Shown here piece by piece: positions 8,451 to 17,818 of a stretch of DNA of 64,000 nt; positions within the stretch are counted from its first letter, which is position 1, and every line of letters begins with the position of its first letter. The stretch lies in NCBI GenBank assembly GCA_965249175.1, contig OZ252227.1, forward strand, positions 4,216,001 through 4,280,000, in the 5' to 3' direction. The stretch is from CAZYFH01 sp965249175 (GTDB lineage: Bacteria; Acidobacteriota; Vicinamibacteria; Vicinamibacterales; UBA8438). Under the pieces are notes generated by a model. The model was not told where the DNA came from. It worked only from the letters and a program-made list of their open reading frames with translations, and ran no database searches. A program made the position numbers and the translations under genes.

Positions 8451-9710
8451 TCAGGGCGCGGGGTCGACAGGCTCGATCCGGAGAACGGCGCCGTCGGGCT
8501 CGTCGGTGGTCAGATACAGGAGGCCGTCGGACCCCTGCCGCACATCCCGGATGCGCTGGCCGAGCTCGGCCAACAGCGTGCGGTTCCCACGACGTTGTGT
8601 CGTCCCTTCCTGGTTGAGCACAATGCGATGCAGCTGCCGCGACCCCAGGTTGCCGCTGCCGAGCGCGCCGATGAAGATGTTGCCCCGCCAAGCGGGAAAC
8701 GCATCACCGGTGTAGAACGTGAGGCCGGCGAGCGCGGGCGACGGGACCCAATACATGAGCGGCTCTTCCATGCCCGGCGCCCACGGGTGCTCCGACGTCG
8801 TGCCCGAGAGGCCCCCGAGCTGGTTGCCGCTGTAGTCACGGCCATACGACACGACCGGCCAGCCGTAGTTCCGCCCGGCTTCGATGATGTTGAGCTCGTC
8901 ACCGCCCATCGGGCCGTTCTCGGTCTCCCAGATGTCTCCGGTGTCCGGGTGGACGAACAGCCCGAGCGCGTTCCGGATGCCGAGCGCGTAGATCTCCGGC
9001 CTGTACTCCCCGCGACCGATGAACGGATTGTCGAACGGAACCGTCCCGTCGTCGTTGAGGCGCAGCACCTTGCCGGCGTGATTCGCGGGATTCTGCGCAT
9101 CGTCCGCCGTCCCGATCTTGTGACGCGTCGGCATCCCCACCGTCATGATGATCTTGCCGTCGCGGCCGAACGCAATCCGTGAACCCGACGTGCCTTGGGC
9201 CCAGGCATCCGCCACGAAGAGGTCTTCGACATCGGCCAGCGCGTCGCCACCGTCGAAGCGGGCGCGCGCCAGGGTACACGTGGCCGCATCCCGCATGCCC
9301 TCGAAGTCCTCGAAGGGATTCCCGGGCATCGGCTTCGAGTAGGTGAAGTAGACGAGCTGGTTCTCGGCGTACTGCGGGTGCAACACGATGTCCATGAGCC
9401 CGGCAAAGACGGCGCCGGTGTTCACCTCGGGCACACCCGAGATCGGCTGCGGGTCGAGCACGCCGTCGCGGATGATCCGCAGTCGCCCGGGCCGCTCGGT
9501 GACGAGGATGTCGCCGCTCGGGAGAATCGCCAGCGCCCAGGGTCGTTCCAGACTGGCGATAGGCACGACGCGGATCCGTTGTCCGTCGGCCTCCAGGATC
9601 CGCGGCCCATCCGGCAGACCCGCCGGTTGCGCTGCGGCCGCCGCTCCGGACAGCGCCGTCGTCGCAACGATGATCAGGACGACACGAGGTCCGCAGCCGA
9701 ACACAGTCAT
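8451..9710 (-). CDS. PQQ-dependent aldose/sorbosone-type sugar dehydrogenase
   Basis: 419 residues from the ATG at 9710, where the signal peptide (…SGAAAAAQ) begins; an earlier in-frame start would put ~48 unlikely residues ahead of it. The six-bladed propeller of the soluble aldose-sugar/glucose-sorbosone dehydrogenase family is seen in ERPWALAILPSGDILVTERPG, HPQYAENQLVYFTYSK, NPANHAGKVLRLNDDG, ALGIRNALGLFVHP and GRNYGWPVVSYG. It would oxidise free sugars in the periplasm with PQQ and pass electrons to the respiratory chain. It is convergent with secreted-family copy 1 (23-bp gap). Confidence 0.85.
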   Translation of the reverse strand: MTVFGCGPRVVLIIVATTALSGAAAAAQPAGLPDGPRILEADGQRIRVVPIASLERPWALAILPSGDILVTERPGRLRIIRDGVLDPQPISGVPEVNTGAVFAGLMDIVLHPQYAENQLVYFTYSKPMPGNPFEDFEGMRDAATCTLARARFDGGDALADVEDLFVADAWAQGTSGSRIAFGRDGKIIMTVGMPTRHKIGTADDAQNPANHAGKVLRLNDDGTVPFDNPFIGRGEYRPEIYALGIRNALGLFVHPDTGDIWETENGPMGGDELNIIEAGRNYGWPVVSYGRDYSGNQLGGLSGTTSEHPWAPGMEEPLMYWVPSPALAGLTFYTGDAFPAWRGNIFIGALGSGNLGSRQLHRIVLNQEGTTQRRGNRTLLAELGQRIRDVRQGSDGLLYLTTDEPDGAVLRIEPVDPAP

Positions 9711-9978
9711 GGCGCTGAGAATGAACGGACGGACGGCGGAGGTCAAGAGCGTTGAGCCGTGATGGAAGAACCTCAAGCGACCTGACGGCCCCAGATAGAG
9801 CAAGCCACTTTCCTGCAACGCGGGTCGTATCGCACCCGCCACCGGCCGCACCACGTGCCGCTCGACCGACCGAACGCGACCGGTCCGAGTTCCCCATCGA
9901 GCTTCACTGGGCGGCGGCGCCGGACGACGGTCCAGTCGGCGCCGATGAGCACGAACACGCTCTGGTCCTCACGTTCGG
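9711..9978 (+). other. Intergenic stretch with no recognisable gene
   Basis: From the start of the sugar dehydrogenase to the first repeat copy I see no supported gene. Frames are open on both strands, as expected at this GC content, but none has a signal peptide, ribosome site or family motif. The promoter of the leftward dehydrogenase must lie in its left part. Confidence 0.5.
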
Positions 9979-10087
9979 GACGATAAGGAGTATTAGACGG
10001 GTGCCCGTCGGTTAACGTAAGGTTCGTTCTCCGACCCGGCGGCCCAGGACGCGGGCGTCGCCGCCTGCGGATCCTCCGCAACACAGG
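9979..10087 (+). repeat. ~110-bp dispersed repeat, copy A
   Basis: Runs from GACGATAAGGAGTATTAGAC to CCTCCGCAACACAGG. Copy B (13160-13268) has the same length and nearly the same sequence. Copy C (17584-17700) is diverged, and a partial copy D lies at 17398-17429. Near its left end all full copies hold the pairable palindrome GACGGGTGCCCGTC (10 of 14 bases symmetrical in copy B). Copies A and B are direct repeats flanking the frameshifted quinoprotein and the kinase remnant. Confidence 0.8.
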
Positions 10088-10113
10088 CCGACTGCGTCGA
10101 GGAGTCGCGGATC

Positions 10114-12308
10114 ATGTCGAAGCGAATCTGGGGCGGATTCCGTGGAACGCGTTGTCGAGAACCGGGGCCCACAGCGGCGGCGGTCTGGTTGGCTGCCGCT
10201 GGACTGATCGCGGCAGGTGGTCTGACCGGCGGACTGGGTGTGGCGCCAGGTGTCGGCATCGCGGCAGCGCAGCCGCCGGCGGCAGACGGCGGCTTCACGG
10301 CGGAACAGGCCACCACTGGATGGGCGGTGTACGCGCGGCAGTGCGGGGAGTGCCATGGGCCACGCCTGGACGGGATGGCGCTCGCGCCGCCGCTTCGCGG
10401 GGTGGACTTCCTGAACAACTGGGCCGGGCGGACGACCGACGAGCTGTTCGCGTACGTGCGGGATGAGATGCCGCCCGGCCTCGGGGGATCGCTGAGCGAT
10501 CAGGTCTACGTGAACTTGGTGGCGTACCTGCTGGACGCGAATGGCGCCCGCCCGGGCGACGCCCCGTTGACGGCCGACGCGGCGCTCATGATTGGCGATG
10601 CGGCGGACGTGGCCGAGGCGCGGCGTGCGGCGCGGGAAGGGGACACGCCCCGCTGGGGGCCGTCGCGGTTCGTCAACCGGGAGGTGGAGCAGCGCCTGAC
10701 CCCGGTCACCGATGCGTTGCTGCAGGATCCGCCGCCGGGCGACTGGCTGAGCTGGCGGCGGACGCGCAACAGCCACGGCTACAGTCCGTTGGATCAGGTG
10801 ACGCGCGACAACGTTGACGAGCTGCAGCTTGCCTGGGTGCTGGCGGTCCGGGAGGGGAACAACCAGACGACGCCGCTCGTGCATGACGGCGTGATGTTCC
10901 TGGCGCATCCGGGGAACGTCGTGCAGGCGATCGACGCCCTCACCGGCGACGTCATCTGGGAGTACAGGTCACCGCTGCCGGAGGATGCGCCGCAACGAGG
11001 CGCGACCCGCACGCTGGCGCTCTACGGTGACAAGGTCTACCTGGCCACGTACGATGCAGCGCTCGTCGCGCTCGACGCGCGGACCGGCACCGAGGTGTGG
11101 CGCACCGTGAAGGCGGATTACACGCAGGGCTTCATGCACTTCGGCGGACCGGTGATCGCCAACGGTGTCGTCGTGAGCGGCATCAACGGATGTCAGCGCT
11201 ACACGGAGCAGACCTGCTTCATCACCGGGCACGACCCCGACACCGGCGAGGAGTTGTGGCGTACGTCGACGATTGCGCTGCCGGGCGATCCGAACGACGC
11301 CTCGTGGGGTGATACGCCGCCGTACCTCCGCGCCGGCGGCGACCTGTGGATCCCGGGCAGCTACGACGCGGACCTCGATCTCTTCTACATCGGGACCGCG
11401 CAGGCGAAGCCGTGGGTCGCGGCGAGTCGGGGGATGACGACGCGGCAGGAGCGCTCTACACCAACTCAACGCTGGCACTGAACCCGCGGACCGGGCAGGT
11501 GGAATGGTACTTCCAGCATGCGCCGGGCGAAACGCTTGACCTCGATGTCGTGTACGAGCGCGTCCTGGTCGACGCCGACGGCGAGCAGTGGCTGTTCACG
11601 ATCGGGAAGGACGGCATCCTCTGGAAGCTCGACCGGCGGACCGGCGCGTTCGTCGACCTGCGCGAGACCGTCTACCAGGACATCTACGAGTCGATCGACC
11701 GTAGTACCGGACGCGTCTCGTACCGGCCGGACATCCGGGCCGCCGGTATTGGCGATCGCGTGCCGGCCTGTCCCAGCGCGCTCGGCGGACACAACTGGCA
11801 GGCATCGGCGTACCACCCGGGCGTCGGCGCGCTGGTGATTCCACTCCACCAGGTCTGCATGTACCTGACGGGTCGCGAGGTGGAGTTCGTCGATGGCGGT
11901 GGCGGCGAGGCGGGACGAGCCGAGTTGCACGAGATGCCCGGCACGAACGGGAACCTGGGGAAGCTGGCAGCCTACGACGTCCGGACGATGGAAGAGCTCT
12001 GGAGCCGCGAGCAGCGGGCGGCCTTCCTCACGTCGACGCTGACGACGGCGGGCGGCCTCGTGTTTGCGGGCGATGCCGACCGCTACTACCGGGCGTTCGA
12101 CATCCGGACGGGGGACGTCCTCTGGCAGACCCGCCTCGGCGCCGCGGCGCACGGGTATCCCATCACCTACGAGGCGGGCGGCCGGCAGTTCATCGCCGTC
12201 CCGGCTGCGCTTGGGGGCTCCTTCCGGTTCCTCACCGCGCAGGTCACTCCGGAGATCTACCAGCCGGATAGTGGGAACGCGCTCTACGTCTTTGCCTTGC
12301 CGGAGTGA
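10114..12308 (+). pseudogene. Cytochrome c-PQQ-dependent alcohol dehydrogenase-like quinohaemoprotein, frameshifted
   Basis: A signal/anchor region is followed by a c-haem site CGECH at residues 77-81 and then an eight-bladed quinoprotein propeller (WLSWRRTRNSHGYSPLDQV, ALDARTGTEVWRTV, FDIRTGDVLWQTRLG, GGSFRFLTAQ). The first frame ends at 11481. The second, 11346-12308, picks up exactly where it fails: YIGTAQAKPWVAASRGMT in frame 1 continues as AGALYTNSTLALNPRTG in frame 2. The break lies at about 11433-11445 and needs one missing base. Intact homologues are single periplasmic proteins that oxidise alcohols or aldehydes. It lies between repeat copies A and B. An assembly error is an alternative. 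Confidence 0.8.
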
Positions 12309-12399
12309 CGCCGCGTGCGCTCGCAGTGTGTCTCCCGGGCGAAGCGCTCTAGCGGACCAGTGGTGGATCGATGACGTGCCGATCACACGCCCGTCGACG

Positions 12400-12606
12400 G
12401 TCAAGCCGGGACGGCGGCGGGCTCTTCGGCGTGCTGACCATCGAGGGGAAGCGGGCAACCGAGGTCGTGCTCGCGACCGACTTCATCGAGGACGTGCTCG
12501 CGCTGTCGCCGGACGGCCGGTCGATGGCCCGTGCGGGATGGGCGAAGTCTGCAAAGCCCGCGACACCCCCCTGGACCTTTCCGTCGCCATCAAGGTGCTT
12601 CTATGA
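12400..12606 (+). pseudogene. Fused remnants of serine/threonine protein kinase genes
   Basis: Frame 1 (about 12413-12529) reads GLFGVLTIEGKRATEVVLAT, then EDVLALSPDGRSMA, the TolB/WD40-like pattern at the C-terminus of bacterial kinase-propeller proteins. The next frame (about 12533-12606) reads CGMGEVCKARDTPLDLSVAIKVLL, a clear Gly-rich loop plus the VAIK lysine of a kinase N-terminus. It then stops at TGA 12604-12606. A C-terminal piece therefore abuts an N-terminal piece. I infer a deletion between two tandem kinase genes or within a duplicated one. No catalytic loop is present, so it is not functional. Confidence 0.6.
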
Positions 12607-13159
12607 AGCGGCGTGTCAGGTAACCCGTTGTTCGTAGAAAACTGTCAGCGTGCCAGACCTCACCTCCAGTGCGCGCATGGCGCCCTCTCAACCAGCCAGG
12701 GGGAGCGCGCGCGAACGGGTCAGACACACGGCGGCGTACGCCAACCCAGTCCCGGGTACTGCGACTAGACGCGTCGGGCTGCAGCCACGAGTTGCGTCAT
12801 CCTTCTATTCGCGCTCGACAAGGGCGATACATTGAGCGCCGGCGCAAGAGACGATACGACGAGGGGGGTGGCACCATCTCCCTGACGGTCTCACGTGCGA
12901 CCAAGCACCTTCACGTGCTCACCCACCAACTGACGACCCGGGACGGCCTCGATCACCTACGGGGCAGCTCCGACGAGCTACCGTGCCCGCGCCGGCCCCG
13001 CGGCCCCGACATGCGCGCCATCAGGTCGTCTGGTGAGGACGTGCATCACCACGGCGTCCTCCGGGAAGCCGGTCCCATGGCTTCGGCCGCCTCCTGCAAG
13101 TCGAGGAGCGGAGAATCCGGCGCACCGGGGACCGCGGGGAGCGGGATCACCGTGGGATG
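12607..13159 (+). other. Long gene-poor stretch
   Basis: About 550 bases between the kinase remnant and repeat copy B. Frames are open but carry no recognisable domain, signal peptide or ribosome site. It probably holds further eroded sequence from the same rearrangement. Confidence 0.45.
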
Positions 13160-13268
13160 GACGATAAGGAGTATTAGACGAGTGCCCGTCGGTGAACGTA
13201 AGGTTCGTTCTCCGACCCGGCAGCCCAGGACGCCGGCGTCGCCGCCTGCGGATCCTCCGCAACACAGG
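13160..13268 (+). repeat. ~110-bp dispersed repeat, copy B
   Basis: Same length and orientation as copy A, with only a handful of substitutions (for example GACGAGTGCCCGTC for GACGGGTGCCCGTC, and GGTGAACG for GGTTAACG). It ends 30 bp before the stop of the leftward Vgb/cytochrome gene. Confidence 0.8.
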
Positions 13269-13298
13269 GGCCGAGTGGCGCTACGGCCGCAGTAGACG

Positions 13299-15170
13299 TT
13301 ACCGCCGTGCGACCGGCCCGCTGGTCGCGGCCTTGAGCGCCAGGAGCTCTTCCTCTGTCCTGAACTTGATGCGCGCGGCGCGGCTCGCCTCGCGGTACAC
13401 CACCCACACGTCCGGATCGCCCGCGTCATCGACCGCGATGTGCCGCAGCTCGGTGCCGACACTTGGCAGCTTGTAGATCGTGTACTCCCCGGTATTCGGA
13501 TCAAGCCTGGCGACCGCGTCGTCGGAGGACAGGTTCGTCCACACCATGTGATTGCGGTCGACGGCGGTCGCGTACGGGTGTGAATTGATCGGCAACCGGT
13601 GGTACGTCGTCTCGAATGTGTTGATGTCGATCTGGGCCAGGTTGTGGCCCCACCAGTTCGCGACGAAGACCGAGTCGCCGTTGGGATCGGCGAAGAGTCG
13701 GCGCGGCGCCTGCGCGCCAGGGTTGAAGACGCTTCCCGAAAAACGCAGGGCCCCGATGCGGTGGAAGAAGTCACGGTCTTCGGGCGTGAGCAGCTCTTCC
13801 TCGTCGAGCGCCCACGGTGGGCGCATCCGCACCTCGGACACTTCGCCCGTTTCTCCGTTAGCGTGCCCGACGATGTCCATGTTGAACTGGGCCCACCAGC
13901 CGTTGCCGAGGCGGTCGGCGGCCGTCCCATATGTCTGGGCATCGCCGATGGTCTTGTTCTGGAAGTACTCAAACTCGGCCGTCTCCGGGTCGAATTTGGT
14001 GGCGCCGTGAGGATTGCCGATCCAGATCCTCCCCTTGCCATCAACCATCGGGCTCCCTCCGACGCGGAGCGGCGTCGGCGGCGTGTAGAGCGTGAACTCC
14101 TCCGTCCTCGGGTCTACGCGTCCCAACGCGCCCGACGTATCGAACCACAGGATGCCGTCGCGATCTTTGGTAATCCCGTGGGACTGGCGCGCCCCTCGAC
14201 CATCCGGCGCCGTCACCTTGAACCCGACGACCTGGCCGGACGTGGTGTCGATCTTCGCGAGTGTGCGGAAGTTGTTGCGCACCGAGTCGGTGATCCACGC
14301 GTTGCCGTCGTCATCGACGATGGAATCGTGCATGCCGCCACCGCCGTGCATGCCTGACACGACGCCGTGCGACCAATCGCTGCCATCGAGGGTTGCGCGC
14401 TCGTTCAGCTCCTCGGCGATCGGGATGTCGTACTCGGTGACCAGGTGGCGCGCCGCGTCACCGGCGGGGCGTGACTGGAGCACGAACGCCAGCGGATCGG
14501 ACTTTGGCCCGCGGGCTTTTGCCAGGTACCTGGCGAGCTCGTTCCGGTAGTACTGCATCGTGAGCGATGGCCGGGCGTTCGCTCCACGCCATCCGTGGTA
14601 GGACACCTGGGCCATCAGGTCGATGATCGTTCGCCATCCGCGTTGGTCGAATTGGTTCTGCAGCGCGAGACCAGCCGAGTGGCATTCTGTGCACGTGACC
14701 CGGAACACCTCCTTCATTCGGCGATCATCGCGCGTCTCCGCCGGCAGAGCATCCAGCCACTCGGTGCCGGAGAGCTGGTGCGTGAAGTCATCGATCGGCG
14801 TGAGCGTAAAGTCTTGCTCGGTTGCCCCCGTGGCGCCGAGCATCACCTTGGCATCTGCCTTCGCGTAGCCGACCGCCTGCGCCCAGACGCGATAGGTGCC
14901 CTCTTCGAATGGGGGAGCCAACGGCGGGAAGAAGAACTGCCCCTGCTCGTCGGTGTAGACCGATGTCGTCGTCGTCTTGCCGTCGGCGCGCGCGGAGACT
15001 GCGACGCCCTCCATCGGTTCGCCCGACGCGGACATCGCCGTTCCCCATAACGCCGGGGAGCCATCGGACTGTGCGGAGGCGTTGGTGGACCCTGGACCGA
15101 CCACAAGACACAGAGCGCCAATGCCGACGAGCGCCGCCGATATCCCTGCGTTTTGACTGGACTTGAACAT
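13299..15170 (-). CDS. Secreted carboxypeptidase-regulatory/cytochrome c/virginiamycin-B-lyase-like propeller protein
   Basis: 623 residues from the ATG at 15170, preceded by GGAGGA with 7-nt spacing. After the signal peptide (…NASAQ) comes a carboxypeptidase regulatory-like beta-sandwich (GEPMEGVAVSARADG, YTDEQGQFFFPPL). A c-haem site CTECH follows at about residues 160-164. A long Vgb-lyase-like propeller then repeats the pattern G-x-x-W-(F/I)-(D/T/G) (DGILWFDTSGALGRVDPRT, KGRIWIGNPHGATKFDPETAE). The short cytochrome gene lies 28 bp upstream on the same strand. A periplasmic electron-transfer role is likely; the substrate is unknown. Confidence 0.8.
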   Translation of the reverse strand: MFKSSQNAGISAALVGIGALCLVVGPGSTNASAQSDGSPALWGTAMSASGEPMEGVAVSARADGKTTTTSVYTDEQGQFFFPPLAPPFEEGTYRVWAQAVGYAKADAKVMLGATGATEQDFTLTPIDDFTHQLSGTEWLDALPAETRDDRRMKEVFRVTCTECHSAGLALQNQFDQRGWRTIIDLMAQVSYHGWRGANARPSLTMQYYRNELARYLAKARGPKSDPLAFVLQSRPAGDAARHLVTEYDIPIAEELNERATLDGSDWSHGVVSGMHGGGGMHDSIVDDDGNAWITDSVRNNFRTLAKIDTTSGQVVGFKVTAPDGRGARQSHGITKDRDGILWFDTSGALGRVDPRTEEFTLYTPPTPLRVGGSPMVDGKGRIWIGNPHGATKFDPETAEFEYFQNKTIGDAQTYGTAADRLGNGWWAQFNMDIVGHANGETGEVSEVRMRPPWALDEEELLTPEDRDFFHRIGALRFSGSVFNPGAQAPRRLFADPNGDSVFVANWWGHNLAQIDINTFETTYHRLPINSHPYATAVDRNHMVWTNLSSDDAVARLDPNTGEYTIYKLPSVGTELRHIAVDDAGDPDVWVVYREASRAARIKFRTEEELLALKAATSGPVARR

Positions 15171-15198
15171 TGCTGGTTCCTCCGACTGCGATCTCATC

Positions 15199-15633
15199 CT
15201 ACGGTCGTTGATCGGGCGTGACGGTTTTCAGGTAGGCGATGACCTGGCTGACCTGTTCGGGCTGCAGGGTGTACTGCCAGCCAGGCATTCTGGCCGAGCC
15301 CATCATGATCTGAGCACTGACGGTGTCTTCACCCAGGGATCTGACGGTTGCGGCATCCACCCACGGTCCCGGGGTATTCGGATACGAGGGCTGGCCCAGC
15401 GGGTCGTGGCAAATGGCGCAGCGCTGCACAAAGAGCTGTCTGCCCCGGACTTCGTCCGCGGAGAGCGACGGTGGCGACGCCACCTTGTCCATGTCGTACA
15501 CTGTGCGGACGATGGTCGGTGAAGAGATCTCAGTTTTTTTCAGAATGCTCTGGGCCGCGACCGTCGTGCCAACGACGGCGAGCGACACAAGCAGAAGGAG
15601 GGCCAGAAGAAAGCGTCTCGAACGCATCGCCAT
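15199..15633 (-). CDS. Small secreted c-type cytochrome
   Basis: 144 residues from the ATG at 15633 (preceded by GAGGTGAGG); the open frame runs further upstream but carries no signal peptide there. The signal peptide ends near VAAQ (residue 28). The haem site CAICH is at residues 72-76, with a likely Met ligand in SARMPGW, as in class I cytochromes c. It is followed at once by the Vgb/cytochrome gene, so the two form an operon, and this protein is a plausible electron carrier for its partner. Confidence 0.85.
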   Translation of the reverse strand: MAMRSRRFLLALLLLVSLAVVGTTVAAQSILKKTEISSPTIVRTVYDMDKVASPPSLSADEVRGRQLFVQRCAICHDPLGQPSYPNTPGPWVDAATVRSLGEDTVSAQIMMGSARMPGWQYTLQPEQVSQVIAYLKTVTPDQRP

Positions 15634-16012
15634 CCTCACCTCTCTTGCGTGACGGGAACCCCTCTCACGCCAACCGAACTGGTTCAGGCTGACTCTATAC
15701 GGCTCCTGCGGCCCACGCCAGTCCCGGGCCGGTTCCCAGACCAGCAAGGCGTCCACGGCCGCGGCGTCGCCCCCCGCGCGGCATCGGCCAGCCGCGTATC
15801 GCGGCCGGCTGCACCGGGAGTCGCTTGGAGCGCGCGGCGGCTGCACAAGTGTCACGTGCTCGATCTCAAGGGCCGGAGCCAACGGCTGCGCGAGATCGAA
15901 CACACGGGGCTGGAGCACCAGTGACCAGGCCACGACCGCAGCATCAGCCGGGTGAGCTAGCGCGGCCCGAACTGAGGAGTACGGCTAGGATGAGCCGCCA
16001 GGAGGGAAGCAG
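15634..16012. promoter_or_regulatory. Divergent intergenic region, upstream half duplicated near 19.5 kb
   Basis: 380 bases separate the leftward cytochrome operon from the rightward phosphotriesterase-like gene. No gene is supported. The part from about 15938 on (GCAGCATCAGCCGG … GAGTACGGCTAGGATGAG) recurs at about 19498 ahead of the broken second copy. The duplicated block therefore includes the 5' control region. Confidence 0.5.
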
Positions 16013-17182
16013 ATGACCGAACGTGTCCGCACGGAGTATGTGAGTCGCCGCGAGGCGCTGCGCCTGCTCGGCGCGGGCGCGGCCGGGGCCGGTGTCGGGC
16101 TCGCCGCCGCCTGCGGGCCGGGGTCGAGCCCGGAGCCCTCCAACCAAGCGACCGAGCCGACCGCAACCGAACCGTCCCCTCCCTCGGTCGCGTTCCCAAA
16201 CGGCGCGGTCGTGCGGACGATGCTCGCCGACGTCGATCCCAACGCGCTCGGCACCGGCGCCACACTGTTTCACGAGCACCTGGCCTTTGACTTCGCCAGC
16301 CCGCCGGCCGAGCCGCGCGCGCCCGGCACGCCGGAGCCGCCCAGACCGACGAATGCGGCGATGGTCGACCTCCTGGTCGACGAGCTACGGATGGCGGCGT
16401 TTGACGGTGTGAGCTGCATCGTCGACTCGTCGATCGGGCCGCGCACCGACCAGCAGCTCGACAACCTGTCCGCGATGGCGACCCGGTCGGGCGTCCATGT
16501 CGTCCTCGGCGGCAGCTACTTTCTGCAGCCGCGGTATCCGGAGGAGATCATCCGGATGTCTGAGGACGAGATCGCGACACACCTGGTCGAGGAGGCGAAT
16601 CGGGAACGCTGGGGCGCGCTCGGCGAGGTCGGCAGCTCGTTTCCGGCGATACACGACGATGAGCGCAAGATGGCGCGCGCCATCAGTCGCGCACATCATC
16701 GGACGGGTCTCCCGATCTTCACCCATGTGCCGCACGAGAGCTGTCCGTCGTGCGCGATCGATCAACTCGACATTTACGAGGCCGAGGGGGTCGACCTGGC
16801 GCATCTGGTGATCGGACACCAATCGACCATCAAGCGGTCGGACGACCCGGGGTGGGAGACGCACAAGGAGATTGCCCGCCGGGGGGCGTTCGTCGGGTTC
16901 GATACGGTCGGCCATCGGATGAGCGCGTCGTTCATCCCGGAGCGTGAGAAGGTGGACATGGTGCTGAACGCGCTCGACGCCGGAATCGAGGACCAGATCC
17001 TGCTCTCGTCCGACTTCGCGAACACGGCGCAGATCAAGGCCAACTGGGGGAACGGGTTCTCAACGGTCCTCCTGCAGTTCGTGCCGAAGCTCCGGTACTT
17101 CGGCGTGCCGGAGGCGACGATCCAGAAGATCCTGGTCGACAACCCGCGCCGCTGGCTCGCCTACCAACTAGCGTCGACGTGA
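16013..17182 (+). CDS. Phosphotriesterase-family (amidohydrolase) lipoprotein
   Basis: 389 residues; the ATG follows AGGAGGGAAGCAG. The N-terminus has twin arginines (SRREALRLLGAG) and a lipobox-like AAACG, so it may be exported folded and lipidated. Metal-site motifs of the family are present: HEHLAFDF (HxH), VLGGSYF, GEVGSSFPAIHDDE near the bridging position, PIFTHVPHE, LVIGHQS and the late Asp in LLSSDFAN. Such enzymes hydrolyse phosphotriesters, lactones or related esters, and the substrate here is unknown. A truncated duplicate lies at 19498-19859 beyond the IS91 remnant. Confidence 0.8.
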   Translation: MTERVRTEYVSRREALRLLGAGAAGAGVGLAAACGPGSSPEPSNQATEPTATEPSPPSVAFPNGAVVRTMLADVDPNALGTGATLFHEHLAFDFASPPAEPRAPGTPEPPRPTNAAMVDLLVDELRMAAFDGVSCIVDSSIGPRTDQQLDNLSAMATRSGVHVVLGGSYFLQPRYPEEIIRMSEDEIATHLVEEANRERWGALGEVGSSFPAIHDDERKMARAISRAHHRTGLPIFTHVPHESCPSCAIDQLDIYEAEGVDLAHLVIGHQSTIKRSDDPGWETHKEIARRGAFVGFDTVGHRMSASFIPEREKVDMVLNALDAGIEDQILLSSDFANTAQIKANWGNGFSTVLLQFVPKLRYFGVPEATIQKILVDNPRRWLAYQLAST

Positions 17183-17210
17183 GGCCGGCGGCGCCGCCGC
17201 GACCGTAGGA

Positions 17211-17397
17211 CTACCTCTTCAACCATTTCTGGAGGCAGTCCCCGGACGGGCTGGCGTCGCAGCCGCCGGTCAGACCGGCGAAGAATGGTGCCCGCCTCAT
17301 CGCCCGCCAGGCCCTCCGGTCTCGTGCCGGGAATGAAGAATCACAGCGAGCCGTCCGTCGCGCTGCCGATGCGGATCCCCACCTGCCATCCGGGGTT
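17211..17397 (-). pseudogene. Duplicated 3' end of an NHL-propeller gene
   Basis: This stretch matches the 3' end of the gene at 21814-22923 almost base for base (shared runs such as CGGACGGGCTGGCGTCGCAG and CAGGCCCTCCGGTCTCGTGC). It has an in-frame stop (DGSL-stop-FFIPGTRPEGLAGDEAG) and a frameshift near its end. It is cut off sharply at repeat copy D. It has no start and cannot be expressed as a protein. Confidence 0.85.
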
Positions 17398-17429
17398 GAT
17401 AATAGGCAGTATTAGATGGTGCCCGTCGG
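17398..17429 (+). repeat. Dispersed repeat, partial copy D
   Basis: Only the left end of the repeat is present: ATAATAGGCAGTATTAGATG followed by GTGCCCGTCGG. It sits exactly where the duplicated NHL fragment stops, which suggests the repeat marks a recombination junction. Confidence 0.6.
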
Positions 17430-17535
17430 CTCCGACGACCGGAACGGCGACGCGGGCGGTCGTCGCCCCGTCGCGGGTGACCTCGACCTCGGGGTCGTCG
17501 AGCGCACGGTGGTACCAGGCCGCGGAGCCAGGGTT
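17424..17535 (-). pseudogene. Fragment resembling a deazaflavin-dependent (DDN-type) nitroreductase-family protein
   Basis: Trapped between repeat copies D and C, the reverse strand reads NPGSAAWYHRALDDPEVEVT and then RDGATTARVAVPVVGADG. This recalls the H-P-x-W-Y-x-N-L-x-A-N-P-x-V-x-V pattern of F420-dependent nitroreductase-like proteins. An in-frame stop precedes it, and both ends are lost at the repeats. The evidence is a single motif, so confidence is low. Confidence 0.3.
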
Positions 17536-17583
17536 TCACGCGATCACGCTGCACATCGTCGGGTCCAGGCTCGGGAAGCTGGA

Positions 17584-17700
17584 GACGATAGGCGGCATTA
17601 GACGGGTGCCCGTCGGTTAACGTAAGGCCCGTTCTCAGACCCAGCGACCCAGGACGCCGGCGTCGCCGGCTACGGAGCCCCCGCGACACAGCGACACAGG
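17584..17700 (+). repeat. ~110-bp dispersed repeat, copy C
   Basis: Diverged copy with the same order of blocks: GACGATAGGCGGCATTAGAC, GGGTGCCCGTCGGTTAACG, AGGACGCCGGCGTCGCCGGC, CGACACAGG. It lies ~120 bp beyond the 3' end of the IS91-type transposase. A 12-bp tandem duplication (GGACGTCGTGGG twice) follows at about 17749-17772. Confidence 0.7.
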
Positions 17701-17818
17701 GCCGATTGGGCGCTACGCGCGGATCATGGCCCTGTAGTAAGCGGATCAAGGACGTCGTGGGGACGTCGTGGGGCACAGCCAGGCGCACGCCCGTCGCAAC
17801 GACCGGGCTGGTCCCTGG

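Noticed and set aside
9979..10087. Repeat as an integron attC site
   Set aside because: It has a hairpin and a TTAGAC run, but the 7-bp R' and R'' core sites (RYYYAAC … GTTRRRY) are not both present, and no integrase or cassette array is seen.
13599..14357. 252-codon plus-strand frame
   Set aside because: Mirror of the Vgb/cytochrome gene; no signal, ribosome site or domain.
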